Shown here in pieces: positions 1 through 6,970 of a stretch of 64,000 nucleotides of DNA. Both the position numbers and the translations under genes were made by a program. The first letter of the stretch is position 1; each line of letters opens with the position of its first letter. The stretch comes from Pseudobdellovibrionaceae bacterium (GTDB lineage Bacteria; Bdellovibrionota; Bdellovibrionia; Bdellovibrionales; UBA1609). The stretch is taken from contig CANEZP010000002.1 of assembly GCA_947444305.1 (NCBI GenBank), positions 347,478-411,477 on the forward strand, given 5' to 3'. The notes below the pieces were generated by a model. It saw only the letters and a list, made by a program, of their open reading frames with translations, was not told the DNA's origin and made no database searches.

Positions 1-29
1 GGATTGCCGAGCCCGACGATGAGTTTCAT
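1..29 (-). CDS. pth: peptidyl-tRNA hydrolase, N-terminal fragment (cut by window edge)
   Basis: Only the first nine codons and part of a tenth are inside the window; they encode MKLIVGLGNP, the nearly invariant N-terminus of bacterial Pth, which releases peptides from prematurely dropped peptidyl-tRNA. A GGAG ribosome binding site lies 5 nt upstream of the ATG. It follows rplY on the same strand, which is the common rplY-pth order in bacteria. The tandem terminators between the two genes suggest they are at least partly uncoupled. Confidence 0.85.
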
Positions 30-40
30 GCCACTCCAAT

Positions 41-66
41 AAAAAAACGCCGTCTCCGGCGTTTTT
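41..66 (-). terminator. rho-independent terminator, proximal to pth
   Basis: A perfect 7-bp stem (AACGCCG/CGGCGTT) with a 4-nt loop is flanked by a run of seven A on one side and five T on the other, so it can work on both strands. On the minus strand it sits between rplY and pth, ending only about 12 nt before the pth start. Confidence 0.8.
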
Positions 67-77
67 CAGTGTTGAAT

Positions 78-98
78 ACGCCGTCTCCGGCGTTTTTT
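78..98 (-). terminator. second copy of the rplY terminator hairpin
   Basis: The same GCCG-TCTC-CGGC hairpin core as at 41-66 appears again 30 bp away with T and A tracts, giving two nearly identical tandem terminators after rplY. A third, different stem (CCGCCGGAATC-GATTTCGGCGG on the minus strand, about 108-132) sits just before them. Confidence 0.65.
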
Positions 99-136
99 CA
101 GTCTTAAGCCGCCGAAATCAGATTCCGGCGGTCTAC

Positions 137-156
137 AACTCTGTACAAACAGAGTT
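137..156. repeat. copy 1 of the dispersed CTCTGTACAAACAGAG hairpin
   Basis: The sequence AACTCTG-TACAAA-CAGAGTT forms a 7-bp stem with a 6-nt loop, 6 nt downstream of the rplY stop codon. The same 16-bp core recurs exactly at 36499-36514 and, in reverse complement, at 35680-35695. A one-mismatch copy is at 35646-35661. Confidence 0.75.
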
Positions 157-162
157 CCGAAA

Positions 163-840
163 TTACTTCTTCGCCGGAGCCGCTGCCGCGCCCGGAGCCG
201 CCGCGCCTGCCGCGGGTGTTGCACCCGGTGCCGCCGCCGCTGCGGGATCAACAACCGCTGCCGCAAGAGCTTCTTCTTTCACTTCCGCGCAAGTAACGAT
301 GGTTTCATCGCTCGAAGTGATAACCTTTACGCCGGCCGGGAACTTGATGTCCGAAACGTGTTTCGATTCGTTCAAGCCGAGGTCGGATACGTCGAGGGTG
401 AAAGACTCGGGAATTTCGAGGGGCAGAGTTTCGATCTCAACGTCACGGCGAACAACCGTAACCAAACCGCCTTCGGCGGTACCGGCGGCTTTACCTTCGA
501 TGATGATTTTAACGTTAACGCGAACTTTTTGCGTCATGTCGGGAGCGAAGAAATCCAAATGAATGGGCTGACGGGTTACGGGGTGAATGTCGTGGCTTTT
601 GCGCAAGACTTTCAAGCCGTTGATCGTCGAATCGGCAGATTCAAGCGTGATCACGCGGTTTTCAAAACCACGCGAGGAGAACTTAACCGCGTCATTGACC
701 GGGATCGCGATGGTGAGGGGCTTGGTCTTCGGTCCGTAAACAACGGCGGGAACGGTGCGGTTGTTACGAAGACCGCGCGAGGTGCTCTTGCCGGGTTCGC
801 GAGTCGTAGCAGCTACGGTAAGAGTTTGGTTCGTCGACAT
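163..840 (-). CDS. rplY: 50S ribosomal protein L25/general stress protein Ctc
   Basis: The 225-residue protein is the long (CTC) form of L25, which binds 5S rRNA in the large ribosomal subunit. The N-terminal half has the L25 beta-barrel (VPAVVYGP and HDIHPVTRQPIHLDFF) and the second half the TL5/Ctc domain. The last ~35 residues are an Ala/Pro/Gly-rich tail ending in KK, probably unstructured. The start is fixed by GAGGAG 8 nt upstream of the ATG. The gene follows prs, a common order, but the 147-nt gap holds an unusual palindrome array (861-977) that lies in its leader or promoter. Confidence 0.95.
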   Translation of the reverse strand: MSTNQTLTVAATTREPGKSTSRGLRNNRTVPAVVYGPKTKPLTIAIPVNDAVKFSSRGFENRVITLESADSTINGLKVLRKSHDIHPVTRQPIHLDFFAPDMTQKVRVNVKIIIEGKAAGTAEGGLVTVVRRDVEIETLPLEIPESFTLDVSDLGLNESKHVSDIKFPAGVKVITSSDETIVTCAEVKEEALAAAVVDPAAAAAPGATPAAGAAAPGAAAAPAKK

Positions 841-860
841 GTATTAGCTCCTCAGCTCAA

Positions 861-977
861 GTGATCGTAAAAAATCACGCAATGTTTAAAGTGATTTATG
901 CGGAAATCACGTCATTTATAAGAGTGATTTCACTAGAAATCACGCAATATCTGAAAGTGATTTCGGCAGAAATCACG
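861..977. repeat. 33-bp tandem array of GTGATTTC-N4-GAAATCAC palindromes
   Basis: AAATCACG occurs at 872, 904, 937 and 970 (spacing 32, 33, 33) and GTGATTT at 891, 924 and 957 (spacing 33). Paired, they make three hairpins: 891-910, 924-943 (8-bp perfect arms, 4-nt loop) and 957-976 (8-bp perfect arms). A shorter fourth, GTGAT/ATCAC, lies at 861-878. The array fills almost the whole gap between the prs stop and the rplY ribosome binding site. It could be an operator array for a dimeric repressor, an RNA leader, or an intergenic repeat; the sequence alone does not decide. Confidence 0.85.
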
Positions 978-987
978 CCAATTCAGA

Positions 988-1935
988 TCAGTTATCGAAA
1001 AGTGCGCTCACGGAATCAAACGTATAAATCCTGCGAATCGCTTCGGCCACGACGGGCGCCACCGAGATCACGTGGAATTTTGGTGAGTTCCGTGCGGCTT
1101 CGCTTAACGGGATGGTGTCGGTGACCCAAACCTTTTCGACGCCGCATTCCTGCAATCGTGTTAACGCCGGGCCCGAAAGCACCGGATGAGTCGCGACCGC
1201 AAACACCTTTTTTGCCCCATTGTTCAGCAGGCTGTCAACCGCTTGGCAGAGGGTTCCGGCGGTATCGATCATATCGTCTAAGATAATGGCGACCTTGCCC
1301 TTAACGTCCCCGATGAGGTGGAGAGCTTTGGCCTCGTTGGGACCCGAGCGGCGTTTGTCGATGATCGCGATGGAAGCTTCAATGCGTTTCGCGAAAGCCC
1401 GCGCCCGCTCAACGCCACCGGCGTCGGGACTGACCACGGCAAATTGTTCACCAAAACCCATTTGGTCGCGCCACGCGCGCGCGAGGGTCGGGATCGCGAA
1501 CAAGTGATCGACCGGACCGTTGAAAAAACCTTGGATCTGGGAGGCATGAAGATCGACGACGACCATGCGATCTGCACCCGCGACTTTTAAAAGATCGGCC
1601 ACGCATTTTGCCGAGATGGGAGCGCGCGGGGCCACTTTGCGGTCCTGGCGGGCGTAACCGTAATAAGGCATCACGAGGGTCACTTCATTCGCCGAGGCGC
1701 GCTTAAGCGCATCGAGCATCATGAAGGATTCCATGTAGTTTTCGTTCACGGGTGGATTCGTGCTTTGGATCAAGAAGACGTTGCAGCCACGAACACTTTC
1801 GTGGATCTCAACCTGAATTTCCCCGTCGGCGAAGCGGCCGATGTCGCAGTGACCGAGCTCGACGCCCGCGGCCTGCGCCACTTTCCGCGCGAAGTCGATG
1901 TTCGAGTTGCCCGAGAAAATCTTCATTCTTGTCAT
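988..1935 (-). CDS. prs: ribose-phosphate pyrophosphokinase
   Basis: The protein has 315 residues, the usual length for bacterial PRPP synthase, which makes PRPP from ribose 5-phosphate and ATP for nucleotide, His and Trp synthesis. It shows the class I landmarks: MKIFSGNSN near the N-terminus, GYARQDRK for ATP binding, VVDLHASQIQGFF, the flexible loop with DKRR, and the PRPP-binding ILDDMIDTAGT. The start MTRMKIF matches the E. coli MPDMKLF arrangement; its ATG overlaps the rdgB stop codon (TAATG), so translation is coupled. Confidence 0.96.
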   Translation of the reverse strand: MTRMKIFSGNSNIDFARKVAQAAGVELGHCDIGRFADGEIQVEIHESVRGCNVFLIQSTNPPVNENYMESFMMLDALKRASANEVTLVMPYYGYARQDRKVAPRAPISAKCVADLLKVAGADRMVVVDLHASQIQGFFNGPVDHLFAIPTLARAWRDQMGFGEQFAVVSPDAGGVERARAFAKRIEASIAIIDKRRSGPNEAKALHLIGDVKGKVAIILDDMIDTAGTLCQAVDSLLNNGAKKVFAVATHPVLSGPALTRLQECGVEKVWVTDTIPLSEAARNSPKFHVISVAPVVAEAIRRIYTFDSVSALFDN

Positions 1936-2534
1936 TAGGTGCTCTGTTCTATCAGCGACATGAACTGGCGAATAGCTTTGGCCCGGTGTGAGATTTGATT
2001 TTTCACCGCGATTCCCAGTTCGGAAAAAGTTTGTTCTTTGCCTTCGGGAATAAAAACCGGATCGTAGCCAAAGCCGCCTTTGCCTTTAGCGCTTGTCGCG
2101 ATCGTGCCGGTGACCACGCCTTCGACGACGTGCTCAACTCCTGCGGGATCGTAGGCAACGAGCACGCAGCGAAATTGCGCTTTGCGGTTTGCCGCCGACC
2201 GGATCTGCACCATCTTCAGGAGCTTCGCGACGTTCTCGCCGTCGGAGGCTTTCGGGCCGGCGTAGCGTGCGGAGTGAACGCCGGGCAAGCCGCCGAGACC
2301 GTCCACTTCGAGACCGCTATCGTCGGCGATCACCCACGCGCCGGGCTTCAACGCTTTTAATGTCTTCGCTTTGATGCGCGCGTTATCGGTGAAGGTCTGT
2401 CCGTTTTCGGGAGGAGGATAGTAGTTCGCGAGCTCACCGACCGAATGGATGTCGACGCTACCGCCGATCAAATTGCGAAACTCGTTGAGTTTGCCCTGGT
2501 TGGTGGTGGAGATCCAAAGCTGAGGCGCGCTCAT
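1935..2534 (-). CDS. rdgB: XTP/dITP diphosphatase (non-canonical purine NTP pyrophosphatase)
   Basis: The 199-residue protein of the HAM1/RdgB family hydrolyses dITP, ITP and XTP to monophosphates, keeping deaminated purines out of DNA and RNA. Family signatures are STTNQGKLNEFR at the N-terminus, ADDSGLEVDGL with the metal-binding acidic residues, GVHSARYAG, GFGYDPVF, and SHRAKAIRQF near the end. It lies 7 nt after rph and overlaps prs by one nucleotide, in the widely conserved rph-rdgB order. Confidence 0.95.
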   Translation of the reverse strand: MSAPQLWISTTNQGKLNEFRNLIGGSVDIHSVGELANYYPPPENGQTFTDNARIKAKTLKALKPGAWVIADDSGLEVDGLGGLPGVHSARYAGPKASDGENVAKLLKMVQIRSAANRKAQFRCVLVAYDPAGVEHVVEGVVTGTIATSAKGKGGFGYDPVFIPEGKEQTFSELGIAVKNQISHRAKAIRQFMSLIEQST

Positions 2535-2541
2535 GATGTTC

Positions 2542-3267
2542 TCATACGAGGGGATAATATTTCCCGATGATTTCGGCTTGTTTAGCGAACAGCGTTTTGC
2601 AGCCTTCCATCGCCGAGATCGTCATAAGATCCATTTGTGCTTTGGTGAACGTTTGACCTTCGGCGGTGCCTTGCACTTCGACGAACTCTTCCTTCGAGGT
2701 GAGGACAAAATTCATGTCGGTGCCGCAGGCCGAATCTTCTTCGTAATTCAGATCAAGCAACAGACTGTCGTTAAGTAATCCGACGCTGACTGCGGCGACG
2801 TAATTCTTAATCGGCAATTTCGAAAACGCGCCTTGGTTTTTCAAAAAATTAAGCGCCATCGCGAGCGCGACGAACCCGCCGGTAATCGCGGCGGTGCGCG
2901 TGCCGCCGTCGGCCTGCAGAACGTCGCAATCAATTTGTATTTGTCTTTCGCCCAGCGCTTTCAAATCAACGGCGGCGCGGAGCGAGCGCCCGATCAAACG
3001 CGAGATCTCCTGCGTGCGGCCGCTGTTCGCCGCTTTTTCGCGGTTCATGCGCGTGTGCGTGGAGCGGGGGAGCATTCCGTATTCGGCCGAAACCCAACCT
3101 TGACCCGTCCCTTGGAGCCACTTGGGCACGGTTGAGTCGACACTGGCCGTGCACAAAACGCGCGTGTGACCGAATTCGATGGTAACGCTGCCTTCGGCGT
3201 GACGGCTGACTTCCGGAACGATGGTGACCGGCCGCATCTCACTGAGCTTTCGATTGTCTAAACGCAT
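2542..3267 (-). CDS. rph: ribonuclease PH
   Basis: The 241-residue phosphorolytic 3'-5' exoribonuclease trims tRNA 3' ends using phosphate. It begins with the RNase PH signature (R-x-D-x-R-x-x-x-x-R-P) and contains GQGWVSAEYGMLPR, the DVLQADGGTRTA segment with the catalytic acidic residue region, and DLNYEEDSACGTDMN. Length is normal. It starts 9 nt after the amidase stop codon, so it probably shares that transcript. Confidence 0.95.
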   Translation of the reverse strand: MRLDNRKLSEMRPVTIVPEVSRHAEGSVTIEFGHTRVLCTASVDSTVPKWLQGTGQGWVSAEYGMLPRSTHTRMNREKAANSGRTQEISRLIGRSLRAAVDLKALGERQIQIDCDVLQADGGTRTAAITGGFVALAMALNFLKNQGAFSKLPIKNYVAAVSVGLLNDSLLLDLNYEEDSACGTDMNFVLTSKEEFVEVQGTAEGQTFTKAQMDLMTISAMEGCKTLFAKQAEIIGKYYPLV

Positions 3268-3276
3268 GGGTCGGTT

Positions 3277-4095
3277 TTAGGGGAGCGCTTTGGATTTGTC
3301 CATGGAATCTTTGTATGATTTCAGGCCACGATAGATGTCCTCGGCCATGCGCCGCTGGTGCGTTTCCGAGGTGAGTTCCTGTAAATCAGCCGCGTTAGTG
3401 ATGAAGCCGAGTTCGATCAGCGAAGAGGGCACGCTCATCTGGCTTAGGACGTAGAACGGCGCCTGGCGAATGCTATTGGTTTTGCTTTTTTTACTTCCGC
3501 GCCAATTCATCTTCAATGACTTGCTCAGTTGTGAACTGCGGAGCACGCGGTCACCGTCGAGAAGATCTCCCACGATCGCCGAGACATCGCTCGGAAAGGC
3601 GTTGCGTTCTAGGTAAGGATAGCGCACTTGCACATCGGTCCCGTCGCCCGAATTTTCCCGGTGGGCAAGCATCATCGATTCCTCATCGGGCGGGAGCTGA
3701 TTTTGAAAGTAGAATTCGGCCCCGTGAGCCTTGAGGTCGGGGCTCGAGTTGACGTGAATGCTAATGAAGACATCGGCCTTCATCGCGCGCGCGACGTGAG
3801 AACGTTCGCTCAACGAAATAGCGCGGTCGCTATCCCGGGTCATTAATGGTTTGAACGCCCGGTCTTTCTTGAGCAGCGCAAAAACTTTGCGGCTCACTTC
3901 GAGCGTGATGTCGGCTTCCTTGTGCGCTTCGCGAACGGCGCCGTCATCGATCCCGCCGTGACCCGGATCGACGATGACCGTCATGGCCTCAACGTTCGTG
4001 GATGCTAAGGCCGGTTGGAACGCCAGCAATCCGAACGCACCGGTTAGCCAAGAGAGCGCGGTAAAGGACGCGATGAAAAAACCTGTTGAACGCAT
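3277..4095 (-). CDS. exported N-acetylmuramoyl-L-alanine amidase (Amidase_3)
   Basis: The 272-residue protein has a signal peptide (about residues 1-31, ending near ALAS) followed by one Amidase_3 zinc-hydrolase domain. Zn ligands and catalytic residues are visible: DPGHGG (His), REAHKEADI (Glu), ISIHVNSS (His) and SLIELGFITN (catalytic Glu). Such enzymes cut the amide between MurNAc and the stem peptide in the periplasm, for cell separation or wall remodelling. It lacks the AMIN domain of AmiC, so targeting must come another way. It heads the rph-rdgB-prs run; no strong ribosome binding site precedes the ATG. Confidence 0.9.
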   Translation of the reverse strand: MRSTGFFIASFTALSWLTGAFGLLAFQPALASTNVEAMTVIVDPGHGGIDDGAVREAHKEADITLEVSRKVFALLKKDRAFKPLMTRDSDRAISLSERSHVARAMKADVFISIHVNSSPDLKAHGAEFYFQNQLPPDEESMMLAHRENSGDGTDVQVRYPYLERNAFPSDVSAIVGDLLDGDRVLRSSQLSKSLKMNWRGSKKSKTNSIRQAPFYVLSQMSVPSSLIELGFITNAADLQELTSETHQRRMAEDIYRGLKSYKDSMDKSKALP

Positions 4096-4129
4096 GTTTC
4101 TATTTTAAACGTGGATTTAGACGGGGAGT

Positions 4130-4173
4130 AAAAAAAAGCGACCTGGAGGGTAAGGAGGGGTACCAGGCCGCTT
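4130..4173 (-). terminator. strong rho-independent terminator on minus strand, upstream of the amidase
   Basis: On the minus strand the stem AAGCG-x-CCTGG/CCAGG-x-CGCTT (4163-4173 with 4136-4146, one mismatch) is followed directly by eight T. On the plus strand no T tract follows, so the direction is clear. It ends 35 nt before the amidase start codon on the same strand and therefore terminates a transcript begun in 4174-4460. Confidence 0.75.
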
Positions 4174-4237
4174 GGGGGGAGCCTGACCGTAGAGCAAGCG
4201 GGGTGCCAACTCTCCGCTCATTTTGTGGCAGATAGAA
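4130..4237 (-). ncRNA. candidate small RNA or attenuator leader upstream of the amidase
   Basis: The gap 4096-4460 has no credible ORF. On the minus strand it holds a TATAAG -10-like box (4244-4249), then about 108 nt of GC-rich, fold-prone sequence including a GAGCGG...CCGCTTGCTC stem, and then the terminator at 4130-4173. This is the structure of a short stand-alone RNA or an attenuated leader. A GTCAGG...AAGCGGCC stretch recalls the SRP RNA core but lacks the GGAA loop, so it is not called as ffs. No known family is recognised. Confidence 0.4.
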
Positions 4238-4460
4238 GCGAACCTTATAGAACGATTTACTGATGGAAAATTTCAAATTCTGCTTAAGGTTAACGGTGGA
4301 TTGTTTTCAAGTAGTTGAAATTCATCGGTTTGATTTTATGCGTCACGAGGCTTTTTTCCTCTCGGCGAGCGTGGTTCCATGCCGGACAGCTCCGGTAAAA
4401 AATTCTCCCTTAACCTAGACGTCCGACCAGCCGATGAGAAGACCTAACAGGAGTTCCATC

Positions 4461-5630
4461 ATGAGCTTACGGCACAAAATCTCGATGTTGGTCGCGGTCA
4501 CCGGAATGGCTATTTTGCCGTTCGCGCACGCCGAGGACGATTTTGAAACCGAAGTGGAAGAATCCATGGCCGAGCGAGACGCCACCACGGCGCAGGCCCG
4601 TGCCTCGCGCGCCCGTGCCGAGAAGGAAGAACTCGAAGCGGAACGCCAGAAGAAAGATGCCCAAAAGGTAAAAGCCGCCGCCGACGCTCGCCACAAACAG
4701 GCCGAGCTCGAATTGATCCAACTCGAAAAAGACATTAAGACTTCGCGCGCGGAACAAGAACAAGCGAAGAAAGATAAAGCGGCGGCGGAGAAAGCCATCG
4801 CCAAAGATGAGGCAAAGCTTAAAGAAGGGCTTACTTTTCTCCAAAAACTACGCGGCGAGAACGATGCCCTCCGCAAGATTCGCGATGAACAGGTAGCGAA
4901 GTTGGCGGCGCTCGCCCAGAAAACGACCGAGACGCAAAACGGTGCGAAGGCCGAGCAAGCGGCGCTCGAAGCCGGTAAGAAAGAGCTCGAAAAAGGCAAA
5001 GCCGATTTAAAAGGCGCGCAAGAACGCTTGGCGAAAGCCGAAACCGAAAACGCGAAAAAGAAATCGGACCTCACCGCTCAGCTTGAACAACTGAAAACGC
5101 TACATAAGACAAACAAAGACAAAACCGACGCCGCCGAAAAAGAGATCCTTGAAAAGCGCCGTGCGATTAGCCGCAAAGAAGAAGAAGTGCGCAGTGCCGA
5201 GAGCGAAATCAAAGCCGGCGAGGGGCGCATGAAAGATGCGGAAGACCGTCTTAGCGAACTCTCAGCGACGGCCAAGGGCCGTGAAGCCGAGCTTCAGCGC
5301 CGCGAAGCCGAAGCCGCGAAAACCTTAGAATCGCGCGAAGCGAAAGAAGCTTTGATCGCCGTAAAGAGCGCCCAGGCCGGGCAAACGATCGCCAATACCC
5401 GGGCCGCTTCGCCGAACGATAAGAACCTAAAGGTAGAGCTGCGTTCGCCGACGAGCGCGAAAATGACGATGTCGAAAGAGTGCGGCGTCTATGAAAAGCC
5501 CGACGCGAAATCTAAAATGCTCGGCAAGAAAAAAGCCGGTACGGTTTTGAGCGGCCGCGCGAGCGGTGAGTGGGTCGGCTACGCGCTTAAAGATCAGCGC
5601 GTAGTCTACGTAAATAAAAGCTGTTTTTAA
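4461..5630 (+). CDS. exported coiled-coil protein with C-terminal SH3-like domain
   Basis: The 389-residue protein has a signal peptide (MSLRHKISMLVAVTGMAI, cleaved after AHA). Then come about 280 residues of Ala/Glu/Lys/Arg-rich, almost uninterrupted coiled coil. The C-terminus (about 320-389) is an SH3-like fold with MSKECGVYEKPDAKSKMLGK, VLSGRASGEWVGYAL and a final VNKSCF. AACAGGAG 7 nt upstream fixes the start. A periplasmic coiled coil with an SH3 tail recalls EnvC-like or TolA-like adaptors; with a divergently placed amidase nearby, a role in controlling wall enzymes is possible, but no LytM domain is present. Function unknown. Confidence 0.8.
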   Translation: MSLRHKISMLVAVTGMAILPFAHAEDDFETEVEESMAERDATTAQARASRARAEKEELEAERQKKDAQKVKAAADARHKQAELELIQLEKDIKTSRAEQEQAKKDKAAAEKAIAKDEAKLKEGLTFLQKLRGENDALRKIRDEQVAKLAALAQKTTETQNGAKAEQAALEAGKKELEKGKADLKGAQERLAKAETENAKKKSDLTAQLEQLKTLHKTNKDKTDAAEKEILEKRRAISRKEEEVRSAESEIKAGEGRMKDAEDRLSELSATAKGREAELQRREAEAAKTLESREAKEALIAVKSAQAGQTIANTRAASPNDKNLKVELRSPTSAKMTMSKECGVYEKPDAKSKMLGKKKAGTVLSGRASGEWVGYALKDQRVVYVNKSCF

Positions 5631-5638
5631 GCGACGTT

Positions 5639-6589
5639 TTAGTTGAAGTTGTGGTGGGTCATCCAGATGTCATCCACGAACTTCGTCATGTAATTGCGAA
5701 CGCCGTCCGAAAGGATGACCACGCAATTCTGGCCCGCTTTGAGCTTGGGCGCTTGTTGCATTACGCCGACCATCGTCGATCCGCTGGAACCGCCGCACAA
5801 AAATCCTTCTTCCCTGATTAAGCGCCGTGCGAGTTGAAAAGATTCAGGGTCACGCGTCTTTACCCATACGTCGATGAGTTTGCGATCTAAAACGTCGGGG
5901 ATGAAATCGTAACCGATGCCCTCGACTTGGTAGCCGGCCACTTTGTCCTCACCCGCGAGAATCGAACCTACGGGATCGACGCCGACCACGATGCAATTCG
6001 GATTTTTTTCTTTGATTCGTTTCGCGGTGCCGGTGATCGTGCCGCCGGTGCCGGCCGATACGACGAGCATATCGACTTGGCCGTTCAGGTCTTCCAAAAT
6101 TTCTTGGCCGGTGCCGTTGTAATGCGCCATCGGGTTTGCGGGATTCGCGTATTGATCGAGGATGTGCGCGTTCGGCAATTCTTTTTGCAAGCGCGCCGCG
6201 ACGCCGATGTGGCTTTCGGGACTGTGCGAGGCCGCCTCGGTCGGCGTGCGAATGATCTCGGCGCCGAGCGCATTGAGGATCACTTGTTTTTCGCGGCTCA
6301 TTTTTTCGGGCAACGTGATGATCACGCGGTAACCGAATACGGCGCCGGCCAACGCGATACCGATGCCGGTGTTGCCGCTGGTCGGTTCGATCAACGTGTC
6401 GCCGCGTTTAATGCGGCCCGATTTTTCCGCTTCGATGACCATGTTGTATCCGATGCGGTCCTTGACCGAGCCGCCCGGATTTAAAAATTCGCATTTTGCG
6501 TAGACGTTGCACGGCAGATCTTTAGTGATTTTATTAATCTTCACGAGGGGCGTACGGCCGATGGCCTCGAGAATGTTATTGAATTTCAT
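5639..6589 (-). CDS. cystathionine beta-synthase-type PLP enzyme (catalytic core only)
   Basis: The 316-residue fold-type II PLP enzyme carries [11 protein letters not shown] (Schiff-base Lys), [12 protein letters not shown] (substrate loop), [11 protein letters not shown] (phosphate loop) and CGGSSGST. It resembles eukaryotic cystathionine beta-synthase more than Cys[38 protein letters not shown] and [14 protein letters not shown] are typical of CBS. The haem domain and C-terminal CBS pair are absent. It would join serine or O-acetylserine with homocysteine or sulfide. The start is at [14 protein letters not shown] with GGAG 6 nt upstream; an upstream in-frame extension lacks a ribosome binding site. 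Confidence 0.88.
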   Translation of the reverse strand: MKFNNILEAIGRTPLVKINKITKDLPCNVYAKCEFLNPGGSVKDRIGYNMVIEAEKSGRIKRGDTLIEPTSGNTGIGIALAGAVFGYRVIITLPEKMSREKQVILNALGAEIIRTPTEAASHSPESHIGVAARLQKELPNAHILDQYANPANPMAHYNGTGQEILEDLNGQVDMLVVSAGTGGTITGTAKRIKEKNPNCIVVGVDPVGSILAGEDKVAGYQVEGIGYDFIPDVLDRKLIDVWVKTRDPESFQLARRLIREEGFLCGGSSGSTMVGVMQQAPKLKAGQNCVVILSDGVRNYMTKFVDDIWMTHHNFN

Positions 6590-6729
6590 GTTGGCTCCGG
6601 TGAAGACAATTTGCTCTAGCAGCTTTAAGTTTTGCCACAGTCCTGAGCTTGCGACAATAGGCACGGGGGTTGTCAATTGGGTTTCAGATGGCAAGCTGGA
6701 CCAAAAAAGTCTTTTCGTTTCACGCAATT

Positions 6730-6748
6730 AAGAATACTTTTCATTAAC
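6730..6748 (+). promoter_or_regulatory. possible Fur-box-like site before feoA
   Basis: The 19 bp AAGAATACTTTTCATTAAC directly before the feoA ATG match 13 of 19 positions of the classical E. coli Fur consensus. The location at an iron-uptake operon fits, but Fur specificity in this lineage is not known from the sequence, and an AT-rich stretch can match by chance. Confidence 0.35.
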
Positions 6749-6970
6749 ATGAAATCACTCACAGGCGCCCCGTTTTTCGAAACCCTCATCATTTCGCATG
6801 TTGAAGGCGAGCCCGGATTAACCCGGCGTTTGCGCGAAATGGGTTTCCATACGGGATGCGAAGTCCGCGTACTTGGGCAGGCGCCGTTCAACGGCCCGCT
6901 CGTGGTGCAACTGCACGACAGCGTCTTGGCTTTGCGGCAGGCAGAAGCCGAATGTCTGTTGATCAAATAG
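6749..6970 (+). CDS. feoA: ferrous iron transport protein A
   Basis: The small 73-residue SH3-like cytoplasmic protein has the FeoA pattern: GLTRRLREMGFHTGCEVRVLG, a loop APFNGPLVV, and a C-terminal VLALRQAEAECLLI. FeoA supports FeoB in Fe2+ uptake. The last 19 nt overlap the start of feoB, so the two are co-translated. No clear Shine-Dalgarno precedes the ATG, so the start could be leaderless or weak; in-frame upstream extension runs into the promoter of the divergent gene. Confidence 0.85.
   Translation: MKSLTGAPFFETLIISHVEGEPGLTRRLREMGFHTGCEVRVLGQAPFNGPLVVQLHDSVLALRQAEAECLLIK

Noticed and set aside
358..864. 168-codon plus-strand frame opposite rplY
   Set aside because: It is the mirror of the conserved rplY gene; its translation has no recognisable domain and no independent ribosome binding site.
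871..977. CRISPR array
   Set aside because: The repeats are 33 bp in period with no unique spacers of regular length and no cas genes nearby.
4130..4240. Possible SRP (4.5S) RNA
   Set aside because: A GTCAGG...AGCGGCC stretch recalls the SRP core, but the essential GGAA tetraloop and its symmetric loop are missing.
4415..5074. 219-codon minus-strand frame opposite the coiled-coil gene
   Set aside because: Ser/Ala/Phe-rich shadow typical of antisense to Glu/Lys/Ala coiled-coil codons; the sense gene has a signal peptide and ribosome binding site.
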